Shown here: positions 1 through 7,360 of the stretch, in pieces
Layout: every line of letters starts with the position of its first letter
Numbering within the stretch: the stretch's first letter is position 1
Assembly: GCA_937901455.1 (NCBI GenBank)
Contig: CALDIA010000141.1
Span: forward strand, 1-16,761
Origin: an uncultured Bacteroidales bacterium
GTDB taxonomy: Bacteria > Bacteroidota > Bacteroidia > Bacteroidales > WCHB1-69
Direction of reading: 5' to 3'
Length of the DNA: 16,761 bases
The notes under the pieces: model-generated
Told to the model about the DNA's origin: nothing
Database searches by the model: none
The model's input: the letters and a program-made list of their open reading frames with translations, nothing else
Program-made: the position numbers and the translations under genes

Positions 1-53
1 AGCGCACCTGCTTTGGGAGCAGGGGGTCGAAGGTTCGAATCCTTTTGCCCCGA
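1..53 (+). tRNA. tRNA-Pro (anticodon TGG), 5'-truncated by the window edge
   Basis: The 3' part of a tRNA is visible. The anticodon stem is CCTGC (7-11) with GCAGG (19-23), enclosing the 7-nt loop TTTGGGA with anticodon TGG at 14-16. The T arm is GAAGG/CCTTT around the loop TTCGAAT. The 3' acceptor strand TGCCCCG (46-52) and discriminator A53 follow. CCA is not encoded. The TGG anticodon reads proline codons, and the acceptor strand implies a CGGGGCA 5' end, typical of bacterial tRNA-Pro. The acceptor 5' strand and most of the D arm lie outside the window. The gene is convergent with the BREX operon. Confidence 0.9.
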
Positions 54-66
54 CATTGAAAATCAA

Positions 67-101
67 GGAGTTACGAACATTCGCAACTCCCTCGTTTTTT
101 T
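67..101 (+). terminator. Rho-independent terminator of the tRNA-Pro transcript
   Basis: The stem GGAGTT (67-72) pairs with AACTCC (85-90), and inner CGA/TCG pairing extends it. It is followed by a run of seven T at 95-101. It lies 14 bp after the tRNA end. Read on the minus strand the same hairpin is followed by a weaker T-rich stretch, so it might also stop transcription arriving from brxL. Confidence 0.75.
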
Positions 102-140
102 GCAAAAATCAAAATTTGCCCTCCATTTGCACTCAGACTT

Positions 141-311
141 TCAAATTTCTTTTTGTGCCGGATGGGCGGGACGCTCGTTCACGCCGATTGTTCCCCAGCC
201 GCCGGGAGCAGTGGTTGCGCCTGTGCTGAGCATGAAGCCGCTGTAAGCGCCGGAGCCAATGGCCGTAGGCGCATTGCCCACTGTGTCGAGGCTGGCCAAT
301 ATCGACGGACT
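141..311 (-). other. Possible remnant of a coding sequence (C-terminal fragment, about 56 codons)
   Basis: Between the brxL stop and the tRNA terminator there are about 230 bp without a recognised gene. One minus-strand frame stays open from just after a TAA at 312-314 to a TGA at 141-143. Its composition looks protein-like (Gly/Ala/Ser/Thr-rich, with stretches such as SGFMLSTGATTAPGGW and a Pro/Ala/Lys-rich end). It has no plausible start codon near its upstream end, and I do not recognise the family. It could be the tail of a gene truncated when the BREX block arrived, or it could be chance. Confidence 0.2.
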
Positions 312-340
312 TTACGTCGTCGACCATTGACGACTATTGG
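296..340 (-). terminator. Nested inverted repeat at the brxL stop, possible weak terminator
   Basis: GTCGTC (316-321) and GACGAC (329-334) form a hairpin with a 7-nt loop. An outer pair, CCAATA (296-301) and TATTGG (335-340), flanks it and overlaps the brxL stop codon. There is no T run after it on the minus strand, so intrinsic termination is uncertain. It may instead stabilise the 3' end of the mRNA. Confidence 0.3.
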
Positions 341-2379
341 TTAGTGTAGGTAACGGAGAAAGCGCGGCAGCGGCGGTTTTCTTGGGCGGCACAGCCCATG
401 GTGAACTTGGGATACGGCTCGAAGATATCGAGACCACGGCCAAGGTAGATTGACCAACCGTTATCAGCGACAATCTTTCGGTCGTGGTCGGCGGTGAAAT
501 CGTATTGGAAATCAATGCTGTAGGAACGCAGGTCGTCTTGCATACTGTCGAAGATGTCAATCATTTCGGGTACAGCCTCATCGCTGTCGGCGTTGGTGTG
601 AAGGATGACCTTCAACTCTTCAGGGGCATCGTTGGTCTCTTTGAGCATCTGGATGAAGTCTATCAGGTTATAGACCTGGTACGGCAATCGGATGAAGGGG
701 TCGGTAATCTCGATGACGTGCGCCGTCTGGAGATAGTCCGCAAAGAGGGTCTTATAGGAAACGCCTGTTTGGTTGAGGCGGATTTCGATGGATTTGGCGG
801 CGAGCGACTTAGGAGTTTGAAGTGAGGAGTTAGGAGTTGAATCCCCTGCCCTATCCTCCCCTATTTTTGCAAAGGGGGACGCTTTAACAGGCTCAGAGAC
901 CGAAGGCATACCAAAGACACCGACGCGCTCCAAGGTTTCGACTTGGACTTTTGTGCCGTCGGAAACTTTTGTGTATTCAAATACTGCTGGCTCGGCCTTG
1001 AAGGTTTCATCGACGACATAGAGCTGGTCTTTGACGCGCTTGCGGCTCTCGGCTGCAAAGTCGATGATTTCAAGGGCTTCCTCTTGGGTGTAGTTGCCAT
1101 CGGGATAGAGCAGCTTGACCAAGCCTGAGAAGGTTTTGCGGATGGCGTTGTGGTCGCGCTCGGATAGCGTGGTGCTGAAGGTGACGTATTTCTTCAGGTC
1201 GGCTGAGTAGTCGAACTTGCGAAGTTCGTGCAGCACGGCAGCCACATAGTCGGTGATGAGGCCATAACTTTTGCTGAAGGAGTCTTTCTTCAACATCTTG
1301 ATTTCCCAGCCTGGGTTGTAGAGGTGGATGCGGTCTAAGAAGGCCCCTTTCTGGAATGCCGTGGGTATGGACTCGAAGAGGTGCAAGTTTTTGAGCATGT
1401 AAGGCACGGTGTGTTTGGTGTTGCCCACAAAGCTCATCGAGGCGGTGGCTTCATGAGTGGCTTTGCCACGATTGAAAGACTTGTTGGCCAGATAGTTCTG
1501 CATGGTGTCGATCATGACGGAATCTATCTGCTTGCCTTTCTGCTGCTCGAACTCGTCCCATGCGACCACGTCCCAATAACCGACGAGGCCAAGGATTTCC
1601 TTGTTGCCCGACATCTTGACGAACAAGCGGGCAGAGGTGACATCACCACCACTGACGAGGACACCGTATGGCGACAGTTCCTGAAACACATGGGACTTGC
1701 CTGTGCCCTTCGGGCCCAGCTCCATGAAGTTGTAGTTGTTTTCGACATGGGGCAAGAGGCGTGAAAGGACGATGAACTTCTCGCGTCGGTTGAGGTTGTC
1801 GGGGTTGAGGCCGACGGTGTGGATGAGGAAATCGATCCATTCATCAGTGGTGAACTCCTTCCGCTTGTTGACGTAGTCGTTCAAGTCGATGTTGGAGATT
1901 TGGATGGGTTTGATGTTCTGAATCTCCCAGCGGACTTTGACATCCTCACCGGGGATGTAGCCGACATCGACGATGCACCAAACGCCATTGCCCGAAAGAA
2001 GCTTTGGGTTCTTTCGGACATACTCGGTGCCGATGGGTATGTTGGTAAGGGTGAGATTGGCAAAAGAGGCTTCGTATTGGTCGACCTTGTCGTTGAGCAA
2101 AACGGAGATTTTGTCGATGATGCGGTAGCGGCCAGCCTCACGGATTTTGCCTTTCACCACTTCGGCCTCGGCACGGTGGACATAGTTGGTGCGGATGATG
2201 TGCTTGGTTTTCTCCAAGCCTTCCTCGATGGCCTCGGGGTCGTCGGTGGCGCAATACTGGCCAAGGAGGTATTCGAGGACATAGGTGGGCACAGGAAGGT
2301 TGCCCTTGACTTGGAAGGCCAGGTCTTTACGGACGACCTTGCCGATGAATTGGTCTAATATCTTGTGTTGCAGGTCCAT
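334..2379 (-). CDS. brxL: BREX AAA+ ATPase BrxL, with an MIT_C-like C-terminal domain
   Basis: BrxL is the last gene of type 1 BREX operons. It is a AAA+ ring ATPase needed for phage exclusion. The 681 residues begin with a BrxL-type N-terminal region. The ATPase core shows Walker A GPKGTGKS (222-229), Walker B VVAWDEF (271-277), a sensor-like FVGN (about 317-320) and a candidate arginine finger in FLDR (about R350). Classical BrxL ends in a Lon-like protease domain. Here a low-complexity linker (about 500-533) leads to roughly 145 residues with HDR (632-634), NGW (640-642) and LGRGLD (646-651). This pattern is typical of the MIT_C domain of MITD1, which has a phospholipase-D-like fold. Length and operon position fit BrxL. 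The domain replacement is inferred from remembered family motifs, not from a search. The preceding 65-bp gap to pglZ holds REP-like hairpins. Confidence 0.93.
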   Translation of the reverse strand: MDLQHKILDQFIGKVVRKDLAFQVKGNLPVPTYVLEYLLGQYCATDDPEAIEEGLEKTKHIIRTNYVHRAEAEVVKGKIREAGRYRIIDKISVLLNDKVDQYEASFANLTLTNIPIGTEYVRKNPKLLSGNGVWCIVDVGYIPGEDVKVRWEIQNIKPIQISNIDLNDYVNKRKEFTTDEWIDFLIHTVGLNPDNLNRREKFIVLSRLLPHVENNYNFMELGPKGTGKSHVFQELSPYGVLVSGGDVTSARLFVKMSGNKEILGLVGYWDVVAWDEFEQQKGKQIDSVMIDTMQNYLANKSFNRGKATHEATASMSFVGNTKHTVPYMLKNLHLFESIPTAFQKGAFLDRIHLYNPGWEIKMLKKDSFSKSYGLITDYVAAVLHELRKFDYSADLKKYVTFSTTLSERDHNAIRKTFSGLVKLLYPDGNYTQEEALEIIDFAAESRKRVKDQLYVVDETFKAEPAVFEYTKVSDGTKVQVETLERVGVFGMPSVSEPVKASPFAKIGEDRAGDSTPNSSLQTPKSLAAKSIEIRLNQTGVSYKTLFADYLQTAHVIEITDPFIRLPYQVYNLIDFIQMLKETNDAPEELKVILHTNADSDEAVPEMIDIFDSMQDDLRSYSIDFQYDFTADHDRKIVADNGWSIYLGRGLDIFEPYPKFTMGCAAQENRRCRAFSVTYTNQ
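810..837. repeat. Heptamer tract (4 units) inside the brxL linker
   Basis: Four 7-bp units (TAGGAGT, TTGAAGT, GAGGAGT, TAGGAGT) lie in the part of brxL that encodes the linker between the ATPase and C-terminal domains, residues about 515-524. The units match the repeat class found in pglX and upstream of brxA. A change of one unit would shift the frame and remove the C-terminal domain. Confidence 0.6.
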
Positions 2380-2392
2380 ATCAGTTTGTTTT

Positions 2393-2443
2393 ATGGGCGG
2401 GGATTGAAATCGCCCGTTGTGGTGTTGTCGCCCCTTCAGGGCT
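2393..2443. repeat. REP-like hairpin element between pglZ and brxL
   Basis: The 65-bp pglZ-brxL spacer holds two short inverted repeats: GGGCG (2395-2399) with CGCCC (2411-2415), and a GCCC-cttca-GGGC hairpin ending near 2442. A CGCCC-rich word recurs in both halves. Small palindromic elements of the form CCCTGAAGGGGC are common between genes in Bacteroidales. This one probably reflects such a repeat and could also affect mRNA processing or differential expression of brxL. Confidence 0.4.
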
Positions 2444-2444
2444 A

Positions 2445-4991
2445 TTAGAAGTCGCGTTCTATTAGAGTGTTGTTGGTAACGGTTTCACGGATGAGGGGAT
2501 TCATGGGGTCTTCGGGTTTGTAAACACGAAGCTCCAAGATGTTGGATGGGGCTTGTTTGGTGAGGATGAGGTCAACCTCAAACATGCGCTCCGGCAGTTC
2601 GCCTGTTGCATTGAGGGTGATGGGACGTTCAGCCGAAACAAGCTCGTTGTTGCAATAGAGGGCGCAAAGGACATCCATTTTCTTGTGCTTCATGGAGACT
2701 GGCTCCAGCTGCACAAGTGTAATCTTCAGCTGTCCCGATACCATCGAGAGCTTGCGGTTCAAGAGGGCAACTGAGACTTCTTGACGCTCATCGCTGCGCT
2801 GCTGGGAGCAATGAAGCACTGGGATGACCAACTCTTGAAGCGAGGCTCCACCGTGGGTGAAGCCGTAGCCGCCTCCTTGGGCGTAGAAACGGTTCGTGCC
2901 TTTGGGTACAGCAACAAAGACAGGCTTATCAAGGTCTGATTCCATGCCCGACACCTCGGGCAACTTGAATTTGGCAATATGCTCACGCTCGGCATTGTCG
3001 GTGGTGAGGTAATAGCGGTTTTTCTGGTCGATGGTGCTTTCAGGGATATTCACTTTGTCCTTGTCGGCAAAATCGATGTCGTTGTATAGGAAACCATGGT
3101 CAGCGGTCAGATAGACATCGGTGATGTTGTAGGATGACAGAATGGAATAAATCTCATCGACGAGATTGGAAACAGCATTGTTGATGATGTTGAGAATCTG
3201 GGTGCGGGTACTGGCCTTGTGGCCGCTTTCGTCGATGTCGTCGTAGAAGACGATGACGAGCTGGTTCTTATACATCTCACGCTTCTCGTCGCTGCTTTTC
3301 TTGTCGAAGTTGGCGAAGCTGTAACAGACGGCGTTTTCGTTGTAGCGTCTCACCTGCTCGGTGCGGTCGTCGGTGGTGTTCAGATAACGGCCATCGACGA
3401 GCATGGAAGTATCGACTTGCAAAGCCAGTTCCTTATGAGGCAGCAAAGCGGGTTTGCAATACTTGGTTTCGGTGGGCAGCATGGCGATGGCATAGCTTAG
3501 TTCGGCCACATGGCGGCGGCGCTTGGCTATCTCACCCATGATTTCGGCGGCTATCTCGTAACGCAGTGCATCACAAATGATGAGTGCCATCTTCTCGGTG
3601 TGTGGGGCACAGAAATCGGCATAGAAGTTCTGCTGTAGGTGCATGTCTTTGAGGCCGGCCAAGCCATTTCCCTTCTCGACTAGGCACTTCATCCATTCGA
3701 GATTGAGCTTGTTGGTGAATTGTGCGTAGTCGGCATCAAGGCGACGCTTGACCGTCATCATGTCGTCATAGACAGGGACGGTCTTGGAGATGCTGTCGAA
3801 GCTGTTTAAGGCCTTGCGGTAATAGGTATCTACCCAATAGAGGTCTTCGGCGTAACGCTGGATGTAGTCTTCTGGATAGTTGAACTTCAACGAAGGATAT
3901 TCTGCGGTCTTCTTATAGAGGTTGGCCACATTCGCCACAAAAAGGATGGCGGGTTGGGTTTCGGGGTTGTTGTCTTGCTTCAGGCGAAGCTGATGCAGAC
4001 GCTCAACAAGCCTGTCGTTATCGGTATAGAGATGGTTGGCGACCAACTGCTGTAGGATTGGCCAACACATGGTTTCGGGCATATAATAAAAATCGGCTTC
4101 GGTGCCGTAACATTCGATGATGCTTTGCTCCTTGATCTTGCCTGAAAGGGAAAGCAAGGCCGACTCAAAGGGTTTGGCTATGGCCTTATCACTGAAAGCG
4201 AGGGCCATGATGCGGTTGATTTGATTGAGTTGGAAAGCATTATCGATTTTGTAGGCGCAATAGGTGTCGTGCTTCTCGTCGGCGATGATCTTCTGAAGGA
4301 TGGCATTGTATTTCATCGACTCGGCCACCGGAGCAAAGCGACGGTCGGGCTGGTTTTCGAGATAGCCGACATTGAAGATGTCCTTCAGCTTTTGCTGGAG
4401 GTAGCGGGCAACGTCGGGTTTGGCGACGAGGCGACGATAGAAGGCATCGCGCTTGGCATCGTCGGTCTGCACATCAAGGAGGATGAGACGGATGATGAGT
4501 GAATCCCAGTCCAGCATCTTGTCGAGGCCAAGATAGCCTGACAGAAGACCACGGTAGCCCAGATCATCGTTGAAGTGACTGCCGAAACAATCCTTGAAGA
4601 TGGATTGGAACTTCTTGAGTTGCATTTCGCCGACATGTCGCTGGATGAAGGTGGAGAACTGGCCGCTGATGTTGTGTTGCTGCATGAAGGCCTCATAGTC
4701 GTCGTCGCGATAGTCGGTGTTGGTGGCGAGGATGTCCATAAGGGGAAACTGCATCATCTGAGCTTGAGTTGAAGGGCGCAGCCCTTCGAAGGCGAGGATG
4801 ACGCGCTCGTCCTTCCAATCGTTGAGGATTTTGTATTTAGTGTTGAACCAAGCCCCGTTGAACTTCTCGTAGCGGTAGCCAGGCTTCCACTCGTAGCTGT
4901 CGAGTTCGTCGGCCTTGGTTTCGAGGCTGAAGACGAACAGCACATGGAGGTTGGGGTTTAGGTCGAAGTATTTGTATATCTTTTCCTGCAT
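2445..4991 (-). CDS. pglZ: BREX alkaline-phosphatase-superfamily protein PglZ (type 1)
   Basis: PglZ is a core component of every BREX type and belongs to the alkaline phosphatase superfamily, with a metal-dependent hydrolase fold. The 848-residue length fits type 1 PglZ. The diagnostic PglZ domain is in the second half: CDALRYE with a metal-ligand-like Asp near 474, a following LPTETKY segment whose Thr is a candidate nucleophile position, LTADHGF with Asp631/His632, and a C-terminal THGGASLQE with His713. The N-terminal half is the long helical region usual for the family. It starts 13 bp after the second AlbA_2 gene and precedes brxL, so it belongs to the operon. The biochemical activity of PglZ in BREX is not fully settled. 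It acts together with PglX, BrxB and BrxC. Confidence 0.95.
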   Translation of the reverse strand: MQEKIYKYFDLNPNLHVLFVFSLETKADELDSYEWKPGYRYEKFNGAWFNTKYKILNDWKDERVILAFEGLRPSTQAQMMQFPLMDILATNTDYRDDDYEAFMQQHNISGQFSTFIQRHVGEMQLKKFQSIFKDCFGSHFNDDLGYRGLLSGYLGLDKMLDWDSLIIRLILLDVQTDDAKRDAFYRRLVAKPDVARYLQQKLKDIFNVGYLENQPDRRFAPVAESMKYNAILQKIIADEKHDTYCAYKIDNAFQLNQINRIMALAFSDKAIAKPFESALLSLSGKIKEQSIIECYGTEADFYYMPETMCWPILQQLVANHLYTDNDRLVERLHQLRLKQDNNPETQPAILFVANVANLYKKTAEYPSLKFNYPEDYIQRYAEDLYWVDTYYRKALNSFDSISKTVPVYDDMMTVKRRLDADYAQFTNKLNLEWMKCLVEKGNGLAGLKDMHLQQNFYADFCAPHTEKMALIICDALRYEIAAEIMGEIAKRRRHVAELSYAIAMLPTETKYCKPALLPHKELALQVDTSMLVDGRYLNTTDDRTEQVRRYNENAVCYSFANFDKKSSDEKREMYKNQLVIVFYDDIDESGHKASTRTQILNIINNAVSNLVDEIYSILSSYNITDVYLTADHGFLYNDIDFADKDKVNIPESTIDQKNRYYLTTDNAEREHIAKFKLPEVSGMESDLDKPVFVAVPKGTNRFYAQGGGYGFTHGGASLQELVIPVLHCSQQRSDERQEVSVALLNRKLSMVSGQLKITLVQLEPVSMKHKKMDVLCALYCNNELVSAERPITLNATGELPERMFEVDLILTKQAPSNILELRVYKPEDPMNPLIRETVTNNTLIERDF

Positions 4992-5004
4992 AGATGTTAT
5001 CGTT

Positions 5005-6546
5005 TTATTTCAACTTACTTGTCAGGTCAACCCCGAAATCTGTCAGAATATATTTTTGGCGAGGATGACGGGGGTTGTCGGGGTAAAGAGGAGCGACCAC
5101 CCTACATTCAACAAGTTTGTTCAATATGTTATTCCGGAACCTGCTTCGGTTGCTCTCACCAACTGCTTGCATGAGTTCCGATACCGATTTTGGCGCACGG
5201 CTTAACAGGGCAATTATTACTTCTGCAAGCTTAGGACATTGAACATAGGACAACTCGGGACAAGCTTGGGACAGAACTTGGGACAATTCTTCGATAACCA
5301 TCTTATATTCAGTGGCATTAACTTGATCATTAACTTGGGACAAATTGACCACCTTGTTCTCGACAGGCTCTTTGACAACGACACTAAATGCGGTCAAAAA
5401 GCCAACATTAAACTCTGCCGGCGGGCTGTTGTTATCCCTTAATAGGTCTTGCACTTCACCCACACCGTGGTTGAACATGTTGACATAGTTCAGCGTTTTC
5501 ATCATTTCTGCCACCACGCTGTTTCGATAGTCATTCACGTTGGGAAAATTCTCGGGTCGAGCATGGCCATATAGTCCGCCTGGATTCATCACTTCAATAT
5601 GATGGTCATATTGGTATAGTCGGGTAGGCATATTCGACTGGTAATCGCGGTGCATCACTGCGTTCATGAGCAACTCGCGCAATGCTTTATAAGGATAATT
5701 ATGCACATCCTTTTCCCGTAGGATGCTGACAGGAACAGGACGTTTTGTGACTATGCCGTCTCTGATGAAGTTCTCAAGCTGTGGAAGCATCGTATAAAGG
5801 CTTCCTTCAAAACGTCGTTCATTCAATATCTCACCGCCGTTGTCGTTGCCTTTGAAGCGAACAAACTGGATATAGGCACCGGGCATATAATACCGAGGAT
5901 TTTTCCCAAACATGATAAGCGATGCGTATGTAGGGCAATCCCATTGCATATTGAAAAGATGGAGCGATGCCAATTTTTCTTTCAAAGGACGGGTATCTTT
6001 GGAAAGCACTTCCGCATCAATGGCGCGAGGCAAATACTCCTTGACAATGGTATCAATGTCGATATCATCGAGGGTGGCATCACGGCAAGGACGAGTATCG
6101 AAGGTGGGCAGGCTGGCAGCACAGCGTTCGGCGAGAATGCGTTCCTCTTCGAGACTGGCAATGTCTCTTCTCGGCCCGATTCTGACGAAGGTACGACCAC
6201 GATAACGGACAGGCGTATCGAACGAGGGAGTTACCTCCACCACCAGCACATCTCCCTCGGCTGTGCTCACTTTTTCAGTAGTCATTACGGGCAGAGGGAG
6301 TATATTGCCTTCAGAACGGATACTACTGATTTTTTTCATCAATGCGTCATCGACCTTCAGGCCACTGATGCGACCCTCGTCAGTGACACCAATCAACAAG
6401 TAACCTTTTTTGCGGCTGCCAGGCAAGTCGTTGGCAAAAGCGCAGATAGCCTCCTGAAACTTGTCCATGTTTCCAGTGGAAACTGTCCGTTCGATACGAT
6501 AGCTCTCGTCTGAAGCCAGTATTTCGTATAGTTCCTTTTCGGTCAT
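5005..6546 (-). CDS. AlbA_2 / GHKL ATP-binding / winged-helix protein (COG2865-like), accessory to BREX
   Basis: The protein has 513 residues. Residues about 10-130 look like an AlbA_2 (Schlafen-type) domain, with a characteristic AICAFAND helix and GYLLIGV strand. Residues about 285-375 look like the GHKL/HATPase_c_4 domain of RecG-like regulators, with the N-box ELLMN (Glu291, Asn295) and a downstream NPGGL turn. The C-terminal 80 residues resemble a winged helix. Such proteins are often annotated as transcriptional regulators or as ATP-dependent helicase RecG-like, but no helicase motifs are present. It lies between the PglX C-terminal part and pglZ, 38 bp after the former and 13 bp before the latter. 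Its role here is unknown: regulation, nucleic-acid binding or a nuclease-type accessory defence activity are all possible. It shares architecture with the gene at 7361-8992 but the sequence is clearly divergent. Confidence 0.85.
   Translation of the reverse strand: MTEKELYEILASDESYRIERTVSTGNMDKFQEAICAFANDLPGSRKKGYLLIGVTDEGRISGLKVDDALMKKISSIRSEGNILPLPVMTTEKVSTAEGDVLVVEVTPSFDTPVRYRGRTFVRIGPRRDIASLEEERILAERCAASLPTFDTRPCRDATLDDIDIDTIVKEYLPRAIDAEVLSKDTRPLKEKLASLHLFNMQWDCPTYASLIMFGKNPRYYMPGAYIQFVRFKGNDNGGEILNERRFEGSLYTMLPQLENFIRDGIVTKRPVPVSILREKDVHNYPYKALRELLMNAVMHRDYQSNMPTRLYQYDHHIEVMNPGGLYGHARPENFPNVNDYRNSVVAEMMKTLNYVNMFNHGVGEVQDLLRDNNSPPAEFNVGFLTAFSVVVKEPVENKVVNLSQVNDQVNATEYKMVIEELSQVLSQACPELSYVQCPKLAEVIIALLSRAPKSVSELMQAVGESNRSRFRNNILNKLVECRVVAPLYPDNPRHPRQKYILTDFGVDLTSKLK
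5230..5342. repeat. Degenerate short repeat (CTTGGGACA-like) in the linker of the second AlbA_2 gene
   Basis: Copies of a 9-bp word occur at 5230 (CTTAGGACA), 5244 (CATAGGACA), 5254 (CTCGGGACA), 5265 and 5277 (CTTGGGACA), and 5334 (CTTGGGACA). The first five are spaced 10-14 bp apart. They encode a Leu-Ser-Gln-rich linker (about residues 400-440) between the GHKL and winged-helix parts. Repetitive Gln-rich linkers are common at this place in COG2865-type proteins. Confidence 0.5.
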
Positions 6547-6570
6547 TTATTATTGTATTATTTCAATCTG

Positions 6571-6578
6571 CAAATATA
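6571..6578 (-). promoter_or_regulatory. Possible internal Bacteroidota -7 box (TATATTTG)
   Basis: In the 38-bp gap before the second AlbA_2 gene the minus strand reads TATATTTG, matching the TAnnTTTG -7 element of Bacteroidota sigma-ABfr promoters. It sits about 25 bp before the ATG at 6546, which would leave a leader of around 20 nt. I see no convincing -33 TTTG at the right distance. If real, it would transcribe this gene, pglZ and brxL separately from the upstream genes. Confidence 0.35.
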
Positions 6579-6584
6579 ACCATT

Positions 6585-7334
6585 TCATTTCAATTTCGCC
6601 AACACCTGTCCGAATTTGGCGTAGTTGGCCACCACGCCGTCGTCGAGGTCGATGGCGATGTTTTGGTTGGCCACGGGGTGCAGCAGGTCGTGGTACTCGC
6701 GGCACTCCTGAAGGTCTTTCTCCATCTTCGTGAGGGCGCGGGCTTGGGCCGAAGTGAGTTTGAGGATGCTGGCATTCAAATCGTTGATGCGGTTGGTGAG
6801 CCGCTCGATGTAGGGCAACAGGTATTTGCTGCGGATGCGCTCGACGGTGAAGGGCGTCATGCGGTGCATATAGACCAACACTTGGAACGCGCCTTTCTTC
6901 GATGAGAAGAGCCAATAGATGGGGCGATTCTGGTAACGTTTTTTGTGGTCGGCGTAGAAGTCCTTGGCAAAATAGGTTTCGAGGTCTTTGCCGAGGGCCT
7001 TTTCGAGATAGGATAGGTTGGCGGCATGGTTCTCTTCGCCGAAGACGAGCTTGACAAACTCCGACATTCGGGCTGCGGCGCAATCGGGGAAGCCGCTGTC
7101 GATGGGCATGAGGGGAATGATGCCGTCGTCATCGATAGTGAACAGTTGGGAGTTGTTCAGTTGTTCAGTTAATGAGTATGGCGCAAGCTCTTCAGCGGTG
7201 GGATTGGGATGGGCGATGGCGAGGCCGGTGCGGTCCAAGCGGTAGCGACCCATCATGCAGCCGACGGCATAACTGATAAGTTGCTTCATCAGTGCATCAT
7301 CGTGCCAAACTATTTTTTGTTCTTTTGTGTCCAT
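6585..7334 (-). CDS. pglX: PglX C-terminal part encoded as a separate protein (split BREX methyltransferase)
   Basis: At 249 residues this would usually be left as hypothetical, but it reads like the C-terminal region of type 1 PglX. It has ISYAVGCMMGRYRLD (about 20-34), the FVKLVFGEE segment (about 93), KDFYADHKKRYQNRP and IYWLFSSKKGAFQ (about 124-151), a coiled-coil-like stretch, and the end motif IDLDDGVVANYAKFG. In normal PglX these follow directly after the segment with which the 8995-11664 protein ends. 889 plus 249 residues gives about 1,138, close to the usual PglX length. The two parts are separated by the AlbA_2 gene. The ATG at 7334 lies 26 bp after that gene, and an in-frame stop lies just upstream. 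The two chains probably assemble, but that is inference. If they do not, this is a fragment of a broken pglX. Confidence 0.85.
   Translation of the reverse strand: MDTKEQKIVWHDDALMKQLISYAVGCMMGRYRLDRTGLAIAHPNPTAEELAPYSLTEQLNNSQLFTIDDDGIIPLMPIDSGFPDCAAARMSEFVKLVFGEENHAANLSYLEKALGKDLETYFAKDFYADHKKRYQNRPIYWLFSSKKGAFQVLVYMHRMTPFTVERIRSKYLLPYIERLTNRINDLNASILKLTSAQARALTKMEKDLQECREYHDLLHPVANQNIAIDLDDGVVANYAKFGQVLAKLK
7156..7170. repeat. 15-bp repeat shared with 9920-9934
   Basis: TTCAGTTGTTCAGTT occurs here, inside the PglX C-terminal gene, and exactly again at 9920-9934 in the PglX N-terminal gene, at the edge of its AT-rich target-recognition region. Both copies encode a short Thr-Glu-Gln-Leu-type insertion. 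The unit resembles the GTT-based heptamer tracts elsewhere in the locus. Confidence 0.55.
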
Positions 7335-7360
7335 ATTTGTTGTTTGTTATCTAACTAAAT

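Noticed and set aside
153..344. Small plus-strand genes between the tRNA and brxL
   Set aside because: Composition is Arg/Ala/Cys-rich, they overlap each other and the brxL end, and no start signal is seen; the minus-strand frame is the better, though weak, candidate.
5005..6546. RecG helicase
   Set aside because: There are no Walker A/DEXX helicase motifs; the resemblance is only to the AlbA_2/GHKL family that is often mislabelled RecG-like.
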